The notes: generated by a model not told the origin, from the letters alone. A stretch of 64,000 nucleotides of DNA from Odontocerum albicorne (GCA_949825065.1 OX463854.1:19096103-19160102); one strand, 5' to 3'; shown: positions 46,390 through 59,228, counted from the stretch's first letter. Numbers and translations: made by a program.

Positions 46390-46910
46390 AAGCAATATCA
46401 AGATCTGCTAAAATTATGATTCACAATAGCGAATTACTATCAACATTGATGTATGGGAGTGAAACATAGAAGTGAAAAATGGATGAAAGGAGCTGAGTAA
46501 ATGCATGCACTAAGAAAATTAGTAGTTTCGATGGCGGAATAAGAATTGTAATTATTAAGGATGAATCTCAGCTAAAAACTGAAGCTTTAAATAGGCTGAA
46601 GTTGAGGATGTTGAGATGGTTTAGAAATGTTGAATGGGTGAGTGATGAAAGGCTGACTAAATAAATTTATATTGCAAGCATAAGTGGGAGTCGTGGTAGA
46701 CGATGATTGAAAAAAGTTTGTTTGGACTAAGTGAATGAAATTTTGAAAGAAGGAAACGCAATTAGTAAAAAGTACACAAGGAGCTGTATGAGATGTATAG
46801 ATATAGAGGAGGTGAATAAGAAAGATTGTTGTGATAGAAAAGTTTGGAACTCTGTCTTCTTTGCCTACACTAAAAGGTAAATGGCGTGATAGTATGCATG
46901 TACAATACAT
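46390..46910 (+). pseudogene. LINE family L1, 3' part of an interrupted copy
   Basis: Resumes SAKIMIHNSELLSTLMYGSE, then KKISS, and later RLKLRMLRWFRNVEWVSDER, ending in CTCTGTCTTCTTTGCCTACA and AAAGGTAAATGGCG, the family 3' end. It is the continuation of 45316-45558. Confidence 0.6.
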
Positions 46911-47391
46911 ATTTATTATAATCATGGTGCCAACTTACATTACTTGGTAGCCAAAAAATTTTTGAAAGTCCCTAAATAAAAATAAACCGAGAAGTAATGT
47001 TCCGTAACGTAACAAGAAAGACAAATAAATATCTCTTGGTGATCTGTGATCTGGTGATTAACATGCCTCATTAAATATTTACATTACACAAAGTGAATCA
47101 ATAGCAGTTGTGGATATTTTGCTTCTGAATTCAATGGTTCCTTTCAACCAACATATTATTATTTTCAACAAAAATTATTTTTCAAAATCAAAGTACATAT
47201 CTATTATAAAGGACATGCAAGATCCTTGTGTATTACGTAAGATAACATAATTTTTAACGTAATTTTTATAATCAAGCAAACTCACCCTGCTAAGAGTGCA
47301 TTTTTGTATGATTGACGTACCGATTATCCGTGAAAAAGAGTACTTTTTCAGTTACTTCATATTTTTATTTACAAGTAAAGATTTTTGTATA

Positions 47392-48678
47392 ACACATCGA
47401 TCAATAAGTCCTGGGACTAACTACTAAAACAACATCTGTTTGCCAAAATTCTTCTTTATTCATGAACATAGTCTCCTTCAAGAGTGATACATTCATTCCA
47501 ACGCTTTCCTAACTTTTCTATGCAAGCCGTGTAGAACGATTTATCTTTGGTTTCAAAATAGGCGTTAGTTTCGGCAATCACTTCTTCATTGGAGCCAAAT
47601 CTCTTTCCCTGGAGCATCTTTTTGAGGTCTGCGAACAGCTAATAGTTGCTGGGGGCCAAATCTGGAGAATACGGTGGGTGCGGAAGCAATTCGAAGTTCA
47701 ACTCATGCAATTTGGCCATCATTACCATCGACTTGTGACACGGTGTATTGTTCTGATGAAAGAGAACTTTTTTCTTCTTCATATGGGGCCGTTTTTTTGC
47801 AATCTCTGCATTCAAACACTCCAATAACGCTATGTAATATTCGCTATTGATGGTTTTTCCCTTTTCAAGGTGATCAGTGAATATTATACCATGCGCTTCC
47901 CAAAATACGGAGGCCATAACCTTACCGGCCGACTGTTGAGTTTTTGGTCGCTACGGACGACTTTCACCGGCTGCTCTCCACTCAGCTGACTGCCGATTTG
48001 ATTCCGGAGTATAGTAGTGGATCCAAGTTTCATCCATTGTCACATACCGACGCAAAAACTTCTGTTTATTTCGCGTAAACAGTGCCAAACAGAATCATTG
48101 ATGCGTTGTTGCGTCTGTTCCATTGTAAGCAAACGCGCTACCCATTTCGAAAAAATCTTTTTCAAGACCAAATGTTCATGCAAAATAGTGTAAACACTAC
48201 CAAATGATATCTTCAGGATGTCAGCTATCTCACGCAACTTTACTTGGCGATTTTCCATCACGTATTTGAGGTTTTTTTTTTAATGTTTTCTGATGTAACA
48301 GCCTCATTTGGACGACCAGAGCGTTCAGCATCATTTGTGTCTGTACGACTGTGCTTGAAATCAGCATACCACCGACAAATGGTTGTTTTCGACAGAGCAG
48401 AGCCAGGATAACACTTTTCAAGTCATCGCTGAGTTTGAACGGTATTTTTCCCATTAAAAAGCAATGTTTTATCAACACACGAAATTCGGTTTTTTCCATT
48501 GTTTTGAAAAAAGCAAAAGTAGCGTCACTAAAACCACTGTAACGCAATGACACAATGTCGGAATGTCATAAAAGTTTGAAACTTAGCTTCTAGAGGTTGG
48601 TACTAACTAAGAATGGTATGGATTTGTTATTAGAGGCGCCATCTGTTGGTTAGTCCCGGGACTTGTTGATCGATGTGT
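47392..48678 (-). pseudogene. Irritans-like mariner, copy 3: near full length, frameshifted
   Basis: TA-flanked 1287-bp element, TIRs ACACATCGATCAATAAGTCC at the 47392 end and inverted at 48678. On the minus strand the transposase starts MEKTEFRVLIKHCFLMGKIP near 48500 and carries KVKLREIADILKISFGSVYT, VTMDETW, MASVFWEAHGIIFTDHLEKG, LFHQNNTPCHKS and PYSPDLAPSNY. The second catalytic Asp is Asn (HQNN) and the third is Asn (APSN), so the active site is lost as well as the frame. The best-preserved full-length copy of this lineage here. Confidence 0.88.
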
Positions 48679-50304
48679 TATTGTGAAAAATGAAATACTC
48701 ATAACAAACAATGGAGATTGCGTTTGCTTTTCTCAATGTTCATTTTTACAGAAAAAGTATAATGATTGACAAGTGTTTGCTTAAAAAAAGAACAATGTTA
48801 AATACATTCACATCATGCCATGCCCCTTTTGTCTCATTTACAGTCAAATATTTTTTCTTTTTTTTATATTTCTCACCTTTCACGTCATAAAAATTTCTCC
48901 CAATTACATCCATACATTATTTACTCTGTCTTCTTCTTCTTTGCTCGCCAAAATATATGGCATTAGCAGCTACATTATGTGAGTTGAATAATAATTTAAG
49001 ACTGATTTTGTGATAACTAAGCTTTTTTCTTTATTGTTTTAACTAGCAGAATTGCATTTGTTGAGAGTTTTCTATATTACTGGTTCCGTAACACAGAATA
49101 TTAAGAAGTCTGAATTATTAAGAATAAATATTTAGATTTCATTTCAATGACAACACAGCACTCTCTTTTTATTCAAGTAAATTTATGAATTTATCCATAA
49201 TGTTTGTTTTTCTTTTTAATTTACTCACTCAAAAATATATCAAAAGTTACAATGACATATAAAGCATAATAAGTTATATAAAAAATATATCAATTAATTT
49301 TTCAACACATTTTTAAATTGATTCCCAAATGTTTTGCTTTGTAGATAGTTAATTGGTTTGATTTGATTAATATTAGAAAATTGTATTAGTTTCAACAATC
49401 ACGAACATGTTAAAACACTGAACACATTCTACGAGTATTAGTAATTCTATTTTTAAGTATTTGATCATTTTTTCTGAGTTATTGCTGTGCATTTTTTAAT
49501 ATACTCGTATTTCAACATCATCCTTATGGTTTGTTGAGATCACACTATCTGTCAAGACATAATGCTTCTAAAACAACGGCATATTAAGTCCTCTTAGGCT
49601 TGATGAGTAATTTTTCTTCTTCTTATTCGCTATGCTCTTTACAGAGCAGATGTGATTATTGATTTTGCAATCGAATTGACTGAAAGAATGATACACATCC
49701 ATTTTTTTACGATTAGTAGCACTTCTATTACACTCTTGGATTGAGCTATTGAATGCAATTCTTACCAGGTCTATCGCGTTGGTGATCTATTTCATGATCG
49801 GACAAGCTAATAAAAATGCAAAAAATATCGAACATTTTTCTAAAAAAAAAAACAATCTCATGAAAATGGATTTTCAACAAAAACTTTTTGAAGAATTTAT
49901 CAATGTGTTTTAGAAGCCTGGAAGTTTTATTTTATCCGTCAACTTTCTCTTTTTTAGAATGTTCTTATGAGGCAAGTTTGATTAAATTTTATTTCCTCAT
50001 TGCTACCTGAGAATTTTAAGACAAGATAAGGTGTATTCTATTCCACGAAATAAGGGAAGAAATATTGGTACAGAACTGAGACTGAGGATTCAACCAATAA
50101 TTGCTCATATCTTGCCTGTTAGATATTCACAACAATAACTCTTACAAAATATTAGTAAGAAACTCCATCTAGATAAGCGACTATACGCCTGAGTGGGGGT
50201 TGCCTAAGAAGCCTTCTAGCTCTCCACTCTGAAGAACTGAACAAGACAAGACAAACCTCGATGGTGTAATTGGACAAGTATACATGTAGCTGTGAGGGCC
50301 ATAC

Positions 50305-50453
50305 CCGTCCCTGCATGGGGCCGCCAGTCTGCAGGGGCGCTGAGGGGTGGTGTGCGGCAACAGGAGGAGGAGGGGGGATGGCGCGGCCCCTCTCGCGCAT
50401 GGCTGGGTGCAGTGGCGGGTGGCGCAGATGGGCAGGTCTTTCTTGGCGAACAC
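50305..50453 (-). CDS. RIC3: RIC-3 exon 3: proline-rich segment with MRERGRAIP motif
   Basis: Encodes VRQERPAHLRHPPLHPAMRE followed by RGRAIPPPPP and a Pro/Ala/Gly-rich stretch ending GGPMQGR. The acceptor is CATTCAG (entry phase 1) and the donor is GTATGG (phase 0). The 49 codons lie in a GC-rich island inside AT-rich intron sequence. HPAMRERGRAI is the motif I associate with the insect RIC-3 segment before the second membrane span. Two other frames across the same island are open but are shadows, because only this frame fits both flanking phases. Confidence 0.8.
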
Positions 50454-50939
50454 CTGAATGGACACAAATTCGTAAATAAATATTTTTGTTGTATATAAAC
50501 ACAAATACATGAAGACATATTACAAAGCAAAACATACATCTTTAGCAATCAAATTATTCTGTAGTAATTTTCGAAGTATTGTAGAAAATTAAGCTTTCAT
50601 GCTATCACTCAACTACTTACCTCCCGGAACTCCAGTGTTCTATGAAATCCTGGTTAGGAGCCGCTGCTCTAGAAAATACAGTAGAAATTCCTCAGTTTGA
50701 CAATGGCATAGTGATGAATCAGCCAACCAAAAGTTTTGGAGGAACAGCAGCAGAATCTATCGTTATATATTACCATACAATATAAATTTAATTTTTGGTC
50801 AAAATATTCCATTGTCCTGGTTCCCCTATAATTCTTACCCTTATTCCTCTTTTCTTAAGTGTCATTATAATAAATAACTTGTCATTTTATTTTTTTATTA
50901 ATTTCATTAATTACTTAAACTTAGTCATGTATACATTAT

Positions 50940-51345
50940 CATCATCCTATATGTTCCACCTAACAGGAACACAGGGATGCCATAAAACCCCTACATCTAG
51001 GCTGCTTCACAGCCCGGCACTGTAGGTCCTCCCATGTCAATCTGAGACTGCGAATTTCTCTATCATAATACCACTGGATAATGTACGATGGACGTTTAAT
51101 TTGTCAAGTCTGTGAGGGATAAAACAGCACAACTCTTGGCAAGCTACCAGACGCTGTCCTCAACATGTGGCCTAACCATCTCCAGTCTCATTTTTATATT
51201 GTAGTGTTTATTGACTGCTGCTGTGTCCGAAGACAAACTGTTTTGTTCATCACGTGATCGTACATTATCCTCCTTAGGTATCTGTTTTCAAAAAGTGATA
51301 TCTTCTCTTTTGGGCTTTTGTACCTTGCCAAGATTTAAAGTCATA
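50940..51345 (-). pseudogene. LINE remnant, family L3 3' end
   Basis: On the minus strand broken frames give RLEMVRPHVEDS, IRSLRLTWEDLQCRAVKQPR and CRGFYGIPVFLLGGTYRMMI, ending ATAGGATGATGATAATG. This copy shows the family 3' end most clearly. Confidence 0.55.
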
Positions 51346-51829
51346 CAGTAATAACTAGGATACAGGTGCCAAACAGTCAATACTTCCTCTTTAGACTAAA
51401 TACTAAAGTCAAATGGTTTTCGTATTATTAAAAACAACGTTGGTAGCACCTATCTTAATAGGTAGTTCATTGCTGAACCCTTATTTCTTGTAATTGTGGT
51501 ACGCAAATAAATTTATCAACTCTGTTGACAGGGATGAAATTTATGTCCTGATTAGAGTATGATTTGCAACATTTCAGCTCCGTCTTCCCAGTATTTATGC
51601 ACAGGCCAAGGGCTAAGATGGAAAGGGTTTGGTAAAGGGTAAACATGTGCCACACGCTGGAAATGCTCCTAACAAGGCGATATCATTCATCATATATATA
51701 TGTTACCTTGGCTTGGCTCGACTATAAGGCGAGGTTTTTGTTTAAAAAAATTATATTAAATTTTGTAATAATATACGTGTAAAATAATAACACTTTTGAT
51801 GTGCAAGATGAATGTACGTTTAAAAAAAA

Positions 51830-51895
51830 TCTGATGCTCTTCTTTCTGCTTATGCCAACAGAGAATCTGCATGATGGTATGCATGGTAAATATAA
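51830..51895 (+). pseudogene. LINE family L1 3'-end scrap
   Basis: GCTCTTCTTTCTGCTTATGC ... ATGATGGTATGCATGG resembles the CTCTGCCTACC...GATAGTATGCATG terminus of family L1. Confidence 0.35.
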
Positions 51896-52725
51896 TGTGA
51901 GTTAAAAATCACGCAATTTAACCGATGCATTTATAAATAAATAGAAGGATTATGTTAAATTTTAAGAATTTTCTTTGATTTTATCTTTAGTTTTTTTAAT
52001 ACTGATCACATTTCCGTCAAAGTTTGACATGCGTGAAAACATGTAATAAACTAATTTAAGGCAAAATCAATACCGTGCCAAAAGCATCAAAGTGACTAAA
52101 CTAGAGATCATTGACAGATTATTTATAGATCTCTAGGGACGCACTCTTCTCTGAGTCAAGTTAAAAATAAAATGTTTCATTAAGAAATTATTGAGGAAAG
52201 CAACATAATTCAGTACTTTTTACAGCCATCCCACCCACTATAGAACATTTTGTGTTGATATTAATGAATAAAAAAATGAACACACACACACTGTTTTGTT
52301 ATTGGTTTAGAATAGGTTAATTTCATCGATGATTAATTTCCTTGTTGTAATCGAAAATCTTTGATATTTTCAGCAATTTTCAATTTCTAAATAATTTTGA
52401 TATACATTTATAATACTTGATATTTGGAGGTTTTATATTCTATGTTCTTAAATTTATTTTGAAAAATTAGTAGTTTTGGAGATAGTTATCAATTAGCAAT
52501 CCAAAGTAACATGGTACTCAAGTATTCCAAATTAAAAGCAGCAAATGTTATTTTTACCCCATTATTTAACTATACTTTTAAATTTTCTTTTGAGATTATT
52601 AGTGTTTCCAAAGTTTTTTGAGTAATTTCCAGTATTTGTTATTATTATGTTTTTATTGTTTTGGATATTATTTTTACAATGGCAAATGATTTAAATTTTT
52701 ATATATGTTCATATTTTTGAAAAAC

Positions 52726-52812
52726 TTTGTTGTATTTTACTTTTGTTATATACATACAACTTGGTGGGTGTATTGCCATGTGGAAATTCTATCAATCCAA
52801 CCAGAAAGATTT
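52726..52812 (-). repeat. SINE family A tail fragment
   Basis: Antisense TTGTATTTTACTTTTGTTAT, ACAACTTGGTGGGTGTATTG, CCATGTGG and CCAACCAGAAAGAT. Confidence 0.5.
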
Positions 52813-53159
52813 TGTTCTATTTTATCACAATGTACGGTCTTTTATCGACGAATTTATCGATAAAAAAGGTTACAAAAGTAATACTAAAAATTCAATTTTG
52901 AGTGTGAGTGAATATAGATACAAATTTTCACAAAAATTATAAACATTTACATGAATCATACATAAAAAATATCGAAATACAGTTTGCACATGCATACCAT
53001 TCACCACACATAAAATACAAACTTGAGACAGGTCAAGGTTCAGGCATTCAAAGGCTCTTACATACAAAAAGAAAAAAAAAAATAGAAAATAATAAAAATT
53101 TGCCAAGGTGTTATAGGATTTTTGGAAAGAACATAAAATGAGATATTTGAATGTTAAAT

Positions 53160-53235
53160 AGGAGACTAGATAGCCATAAGGAATTGAACCTAACCCTCTG
53201 AGTAGAAACAATCTACCACTAGGCCAAGGTGGCTG
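53160..53235 (-). repeat. tRNA-derived SINE head fragment
   Basis: Antisense AAGGAATTGAACCTAACCCT (B box) then AATCTACCACTAGGCCAAGG. Confidence 0.5.
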
Positions 53236-53524
53236 AACTTTTAATAGATCATAATGTAATATTTGAAAAATTAAGAAAAATCTTAAGCGCCTAACATTCT
53301 AATAGCAATTTTGGTCAGTGAAGTAAAACTTTATTAATGCATATTTGAAAACAAATTGAATAGAAGTAATTAAATCAGTGTGATGAATTTGTTATTTTGT
53401 ATATCATGCAATCAGTTTAAAAAATTATTTAATACAATTTACTGTTAACAATATTTAGAAATCTAATAAGGCTTCTCTTAATTTTCTTGAGTTATTAATT
53501 AAATATACTATTGCTACATTTACA

Positions 53525-53635
53525 TCTAGGGATATCGGGTTTGATTCAGTAACAGTGTGTTTTGTTCAAATACAGGCCTTTAACAATTTTCTGGTTGGCA
53601 ATAGTATGTCATGTTGTATTGTATGATATACCACA
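53525..53635 (+). repeat. SINE-like repeat, degraded
   Basis: GATATCGGGTTTGATTCAGT (B box) then TTTTCTGGTTGGCAATAG and ATGTTGTATTGTATGATATA. Confidence 0.45.
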
Positions 53636-54118
53636 AAAGTGTATAAAAAATACAATAATAAAGTTCATAAAACATGGAATGCCACAAAATATTAAGCATT
53701 AAAAAAAATTAAAGCATTTCTTACATCCACGTGTTAGAAAAATAGTTCACAACAAACATTTTTCCAAGTGTAAATAAATTCTTAGGGAAACAAAATTGTT
53801 TTAAAATGCTATGTTTAGTCTGCATAAAATTTGTTGCCAAAAATATAAAAGACGTTAGTCGTAATTCTTCCTGCAAAGATTAATTACGAGTGTGTACTTT
53901 AGTGAGTTTATTTTCTGGAAATATCACGCGATAAATTATTTGCATTCTTGTTGAAAAATTCATTCTTCCTAGATATTGTAACTATTTTGAGACCACATTA
54001 ATTTTATGAGTTACGATGTAAATAATTATTTTTAAATTAACGCTATGTACTGCGATTATTTTATTAAAAAATCTGTCCCTTGCACTGAAATAATGAGCCA
54101 CGTTGGTGGTCTGCTGAA

Positions 54119-54176
54119 AATTACTCTAGGAACCCCGATTTTAAGTGAAATTAAAATCGGGGTTCTTAGAGTAATT
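54119..54176. repeat. 25-bp near-perfect hairpin
   Basis: Arms 54119-54143 and 54152-54176 (AATTACTCTAGGAACCCCGA...) pair with one mismatch around an 8-nt loop, AGTGAAAT. Origin unknown; possibly a foldback repeat. Confidence 0.85.
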
Positions 54177-55417
54177 GACCCCGCAATCCTGGGGACCTTG
54201 TTCATGTCTTCCAGATAGGGGTCTTATAAACAAGGCCACGAAAGCCATTAATGGCATAGGGCGATTGTGATGATGAAAATAAATCATGGCTACTTGAATC
54301 TAATGAAATCCCTAAGAAAAACGAGATAATTTGTATCTTTGATTGTATTTCTAGTAGTATGATTCAAGATTTCTCGATTGGATAACTTTTTTTAAGTATG
54401 CATTAAAGAAATTAAAGTTGATTATTTTTTTTATTTGAACGAGCACTTTTAGGGTAACGTTGAACGGAAAATATTTCAGGTTGTAAAACAAGCTTTTGAA
54501 AAAGTTAAAATTTTCAGCTTTAGCTTTCGTTAACATAATTTATGAAGTTTTAGACAAAGCAGAAAGAGATATTGAGATATAAGAATCCAATGAGAAAAAA
54601 CAGAATATAAAAATAATACAAAATAATACATATGCGAAAAATAAACCAACTCATGAAACAATTTTTCTGGTTTATTTGTAATACATACTGGAAAACTATA
54701 GATCTATCCTGTAAATGCAAAAATATAAAGCTTATTACATATGTATTTTATGGTTAAATTACGTCTTTAAGTTTTTTGTTCCATTCCAGTCCATACAAAG
54801 GGTCAAGAATTTTTCGCATTTACCTTAGAATTGGTAAAATGTGAGAACCTTTTTGAATATATACGTCCATGAATTGCTAATGGAAATGCCAAATTAGAGC
54901 TACAGTTTTAATAATTGTTATTTTATTTCCTAAAATAGAGTGGTATAATATAAAATGATTTTTTTCATACAAGAATGTTTCATAATATCCTTAATTCCTC
55001 AGTTTGTGTGCCTGCTTTTAAATTCAATGTTATTTTTAATTGCATGAGTTTCATTTACTTAGATTTTGACAGAAATACTGGCAATTTCCCAACATGTTAT
55101 TCCAAAGTCATGTTCTACAGTATAATATATCTTTGTAAGTAATTTTATTGAAAATATCCAAATAATTTTAGCCATAATACGTGAGGAAGTAAAACAATCT
55201 GTATACAAGTCAAAAACAAGTACTATAATTTTAAATCTTTCTTTCAGCTTAAATTATCTTTTGAATTTTCAATATAAGATAATAAATATAAGATGAATAA
55301 GGAAAGAACAGCGCAGCGACACAATTCAGAAGTGTATGTTCACATGGTAAAGCTAGAGGAAGGAAAACGTAGCTGGAACAAGTCATTCAGTTTTTGAAAT
55401 AAGGTAAATATAAATAC

Positions 55418-55665
55418 GAATGTAGAGTGTGTGATGAGGAGTTGTTGGATAGGATTTTGATGTGGTTGTTGAGGTTTTGATGCGGTTGAAATTATGTGTG
55501 ATAGCTTGGGATTAAAATGCATGTAAGGATGTAAATGTTTCAATGGAGTGTTTTAGTATTTAGGACAAATATATGAAATTTGTGATTAAGGAATGAGACC
55601 ACTTCCCCAAAGACATTACCAAGTAAAGAGTTAATCTAAATTCACAAAATGGAAGGTTTTTATCA
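55418..55665 (+). repeat. Dispersed repeat, copy 2 (unclassified)
   Basis: Collinear with 2096-2330: GATGAGGAGTTGTTGGATAG, TGATGTGGTTGTTGAGG, GTGTGATAGCTTGGG, TTTAGTATTTAGGACAAATA. Confidence 0.6.
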
Positions 55666-57604
55666 TTGTTATGTTTTTGAACTCTAGAGTTTGCATTTCC
55701 ATTAAAATAAAGTAAATTTTGAATGATGTATGCTGAATTTGTAATAATAGAAAATCATGCGTGATGTATGCATGTAAAGGAAGTGAAAGCAAGTATGTTT
55801 GTATAAAAAATGTAAAGATCTGTGTTTCTACCTACCTCAAAATAGACATAAAATTAGAATGTATTAGACATAAATATATTCTTTTCTTTTTATACAAATT
55901 TAATAAGTACCTTTTTGTAAATGTAAAAGAAACAACTAAATTTATTTGAGAATTAATCAGGCGAACCAATAACACTAGGAACTTTTGTGAAATAGAGTGG
56001 ATAGGAGTTGCATAGGGTTCACACGAGTGGAGGAAATAACTTAAAGCATATGCTCGGTAATGGACAGGAACAGGTTGAATTAGAATATTAGTTAAAATCT
56101 GAAATTGGAAAACTACTAAAACCTTCAGAGAAGATGGAACTTTTCAAAATAAATCTCACTGTTTTTAGTTGGATCTGGTCTAAATGATTAGAAAACACTT
56201 TACCTGATCATTGAATACATTGTTAAACTAGTTCAATCAACTATATAATAAAATCAGCATTATGTAAAGTTTATTTCAAGAAATTTCCTGGTCTCATTGT
56301 GATGACATAAGTGTAAAAATTGTATATTAGTCATAGTATAACGTAGTTGAGAGAGAAAAGAGATAAATATTATGTTTCTAAATGAACCATTATCTGCTTT
56401 TACTTGAAAAATAAAGATAAATTCATGGCTCATTATATGTACATGAGAAGATTCTTTAAAATCATTGATTCAAAATCAAAAATCTTCAAAATCATTGACA
56501 CTCCAAAGATCGCATTATTTTGAACGAAAAGCATGAGAAATATCCCATTACATAAATTCAGATGGTATGCCTTAAAAGTTGAATCAAAATCGAAATATTG
56601 CTGTGGGTGGGTGCTGACAGCGTTACTTATGAATTTGATTAGATATCGAGAGAACTTCACCTTAATTAGGTGATATAATACTCTTTATGTGGTAGATCAG
56701 ATCTACAGTTATATATTTGTACTCTACAGGGCATAAGACACTATGTCCATTTAGCTACTTTTATACAATAGGAGAGCTTAAATAAAAATAATGTTTTTCT
56801 TTGGAATAATTTGATAGTGAAAGACATTTTACACTTTTATTATGTACAAATACTATATAACATTGAAAATTTAAAAAAATATATCTATGTCACATTTAAT
56901 CGATAAAAATGGATATGGTATCTTATGCCTCCGGGGACAGATATATGAAAAAGAATTAAAAATATTAGGAATTTACTGAATAAAATTTCGAGAATTGTGA
57001 TCAAGTTAGAATATCAAAGTAGCTAATATATTACATCTCGAAAGGAAAAAATGTGTGCAATGTCAGCACTGATAGTAAGGACGCTATAAGCATATATGGA
57101 AAAAGAGAAGAATATCTTATGTCACAACATACCAATTAAAATGTATTGTGTCAGAGCGTACAGTATGTTTGTTACCTTGATACAATCAAGGTTTAACCAG
57201 TTGTGTAATGTGATATGAGATATAATCAGAAGCCTTTTGTTGACGAGATTTGAATAGACACATTCACATGTGAACAATACATCTTCACGTAAAACATTAA
57301 TAATTTTTTAAATAGTGTCTCTTCACACATCTAGGTTTATGGAAGACTGTTGCCATCCGCATGAACTTGAACAATATTTCATACCAATTTACAATGTTCC
57401 CCTCTCGCTACCAAAAAAAAATTATTCAATTACCAATAATCTAGTCAACTTAAACACGATGACTTATTCCTATCTTTTCACTTGGTTACAATTTACAAAA
57501 CTAATTTTCAATGTATTCCAAAGGAAAAACTATTTTTACTCAAAGTCGCTGCAGCAATCAAATATCTACCTAGAACACAACACTTTTATGAAGACAAGCT
57601 GAAG

Positions 57605-57808
57605 GAATGTGTTGCGAGTTAGATTCCCATTGGTACCTAGATATTTTTAAAAATGTTTTAGACTGGATTCTAGTTACAATTTTTTGTTTAAGACAATTTT
57701 TTGTTTAAGCTTGTTTAATACCTTTCTGGTTGGTTGAAAGAGATTGCTACATGGCAATAAATCAGATAGGTTGTACTGTTTAAAACGAAAGTGTAATACA
57801 ATATAATG
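57605..57808 (+). repeat. tRNA-derived SINE-like repeat, family A
   Basis: Sense copy: GCGAGTTAGATTCCCATTGG (B box), ACCTTTCTGGTTGGTTGAAA, GCTACATGGCAATAAATCAG and GAAAGTGTAATACAATATAA. An internal TTTTTTGTTTAAG is duplicated. Confidence 0.62.
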
Positions 57809-58686
57809 TATAGTAGTGCATAATTTTAACAACAATCAGGCCAGTTTTAGTTAAATTTCACTCCAATCAGTATTTAAAATGTATGCCATACTTAAGCAGT
57901 AATTGCTCTTAGACACAATTTAAAAATTGCTAATGTTTGTTTACTTATTTCATCTGAGGTATTTCATACGTAAACCTCAAAATAATGATCATTTTTTTAT
58001 GCCATTAATGAAATTGAAACTGTCAAATATATATATTGTATGGAAATATAACAGCCCATGAAAATGTTTGAAAATAAAACAAGTTGGAAATAGAATCTGT
58101 GGTGTTAACCAAATTGCCTAATTATTAGACAAGGAAATCTTGGGTGTGAAAATAAATTTTATGAAGTGTAATAATTTTTACAAATTTTCATTGAATACTT
58201 ATTCATTTGAATCACATTCTAAAAATAACTTGCATTGCAGAGAACATATTTTGAGATATTTCCAAACTGTCTATTTTCAACTTTGATAATTTAAACAGAA
58301 ATGAGCGAGTCATTCAAAACAACATACGGTAACACAGAAAAAAGTTACTCCTAAAAATACTGAAAACAGGATACAAGTTGTAAACAGTTCCAAGCTGTAT
58401 ATTCCAGATAATTCTTTGATGTGTGCAGTAATGGGGGTCTTTGATGAATCAATAGATTGTTCAAGGACTATTCGATCAAACTATTGATGGTTTTGAGATA
58501 CATTCAATTATAAATCAATGATTTAATTGAAGATTTAAGGCTCCAATGAATGGGCTTTTACTTTTGGCAAATATATTTTTCAATCTTTAGGTTAACTGCC
58601 TAATCAAAAACTATTGAAGTAAAGAAAGTAAAAGAAAAAACACCGAAAAAAACAGAAAAAAATTGACTTTGTAATAGGATTTAAAG

Positions 58687-59228
58687 CAAGGGTGGCCAAC
58701 CCGCGGCCCGCGGGCCGCGTGCGGCCCGCTGGGTGTCTACTTGTGGCCCGCGGAGCATATGCACACATTTTTTTCTTTTAGTGTACATAAAACTACCAAA
58801 AGAACATTCTATCGTGCGTAGTTCGTATCATATCCCATATATGGAAGTATCTCAGTACATTGATTCAACTATCGTGACAATTTCTTTTATGGTATATTCG
58901 TGTTAACAAACAATCACAACGTTATGCTGATTTTAAAAAGCGCGCACGCCGATCTTGCGTGGATAGCCGTGAGCGTGAATGCGGGGCGGGATGCGTCGTG
59001 CGACCTCCAGTCTGTGGCAAGCTCGCAACGCCGTCGGACGTGTGGTCGCTTCCATTGAGTGCGTTATCGCCATGTGTCTCATGAGATTTTGCGATCGACT
59101 TTCAAATACACATTGATAAGAATACAAGTTGCTATAACCGAGTATCCTGTCTAATACTATACCGAGTCCCGGTAGGAAATCTCATTTCTAAAATCTGGCC
59201 CGGCTGCTGAAAAGGTTGGCCACCCATG
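58687..59228. mobile_element. Non-autonomous hAT element with 8-bp TSD
   Basis: Ends CAAGGGTGGCCAACC and (inverted) CATGGGTGGCCAACC differ at one base. They are flanked by ATTTAAAG at 58679-58686 and 59229-59236. The left interior is CG-rich (GCGGCCCGCGGGCCGC), a feature of several hAT termini. The open frame at 58933-59127 on the minus strand may be a scrap of coding sequence (YQCVFESRSQNLMRHMAITH) but has no hAT signature I can confirm. Confidence 0.8.

Larger units (their letters stand above)
34484..50304 (-). other. RIC-3 intron 3
   Basis: A 15.8-kb intron, the largest, packed with transposable elements described separately. 37050-37480 and 43550-43800 have moderately complex sequence I cannot classify. 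34560-35160, 47000-47380 and 48690-50150 are AT-rich with nothing recognised. Confidence 0.6.

Noticed and set aside
50270..50548. Other open frames over the GC-rich island on both strands
   Set aside because: Only the frame with MRERGRAIP joins exons 2 and 4 in phase; others are compositional shadows.
57315..57602. 95-codon plus-strand frame
   Set aside because: No motif, no splice context and typical intron composition; likely chance.
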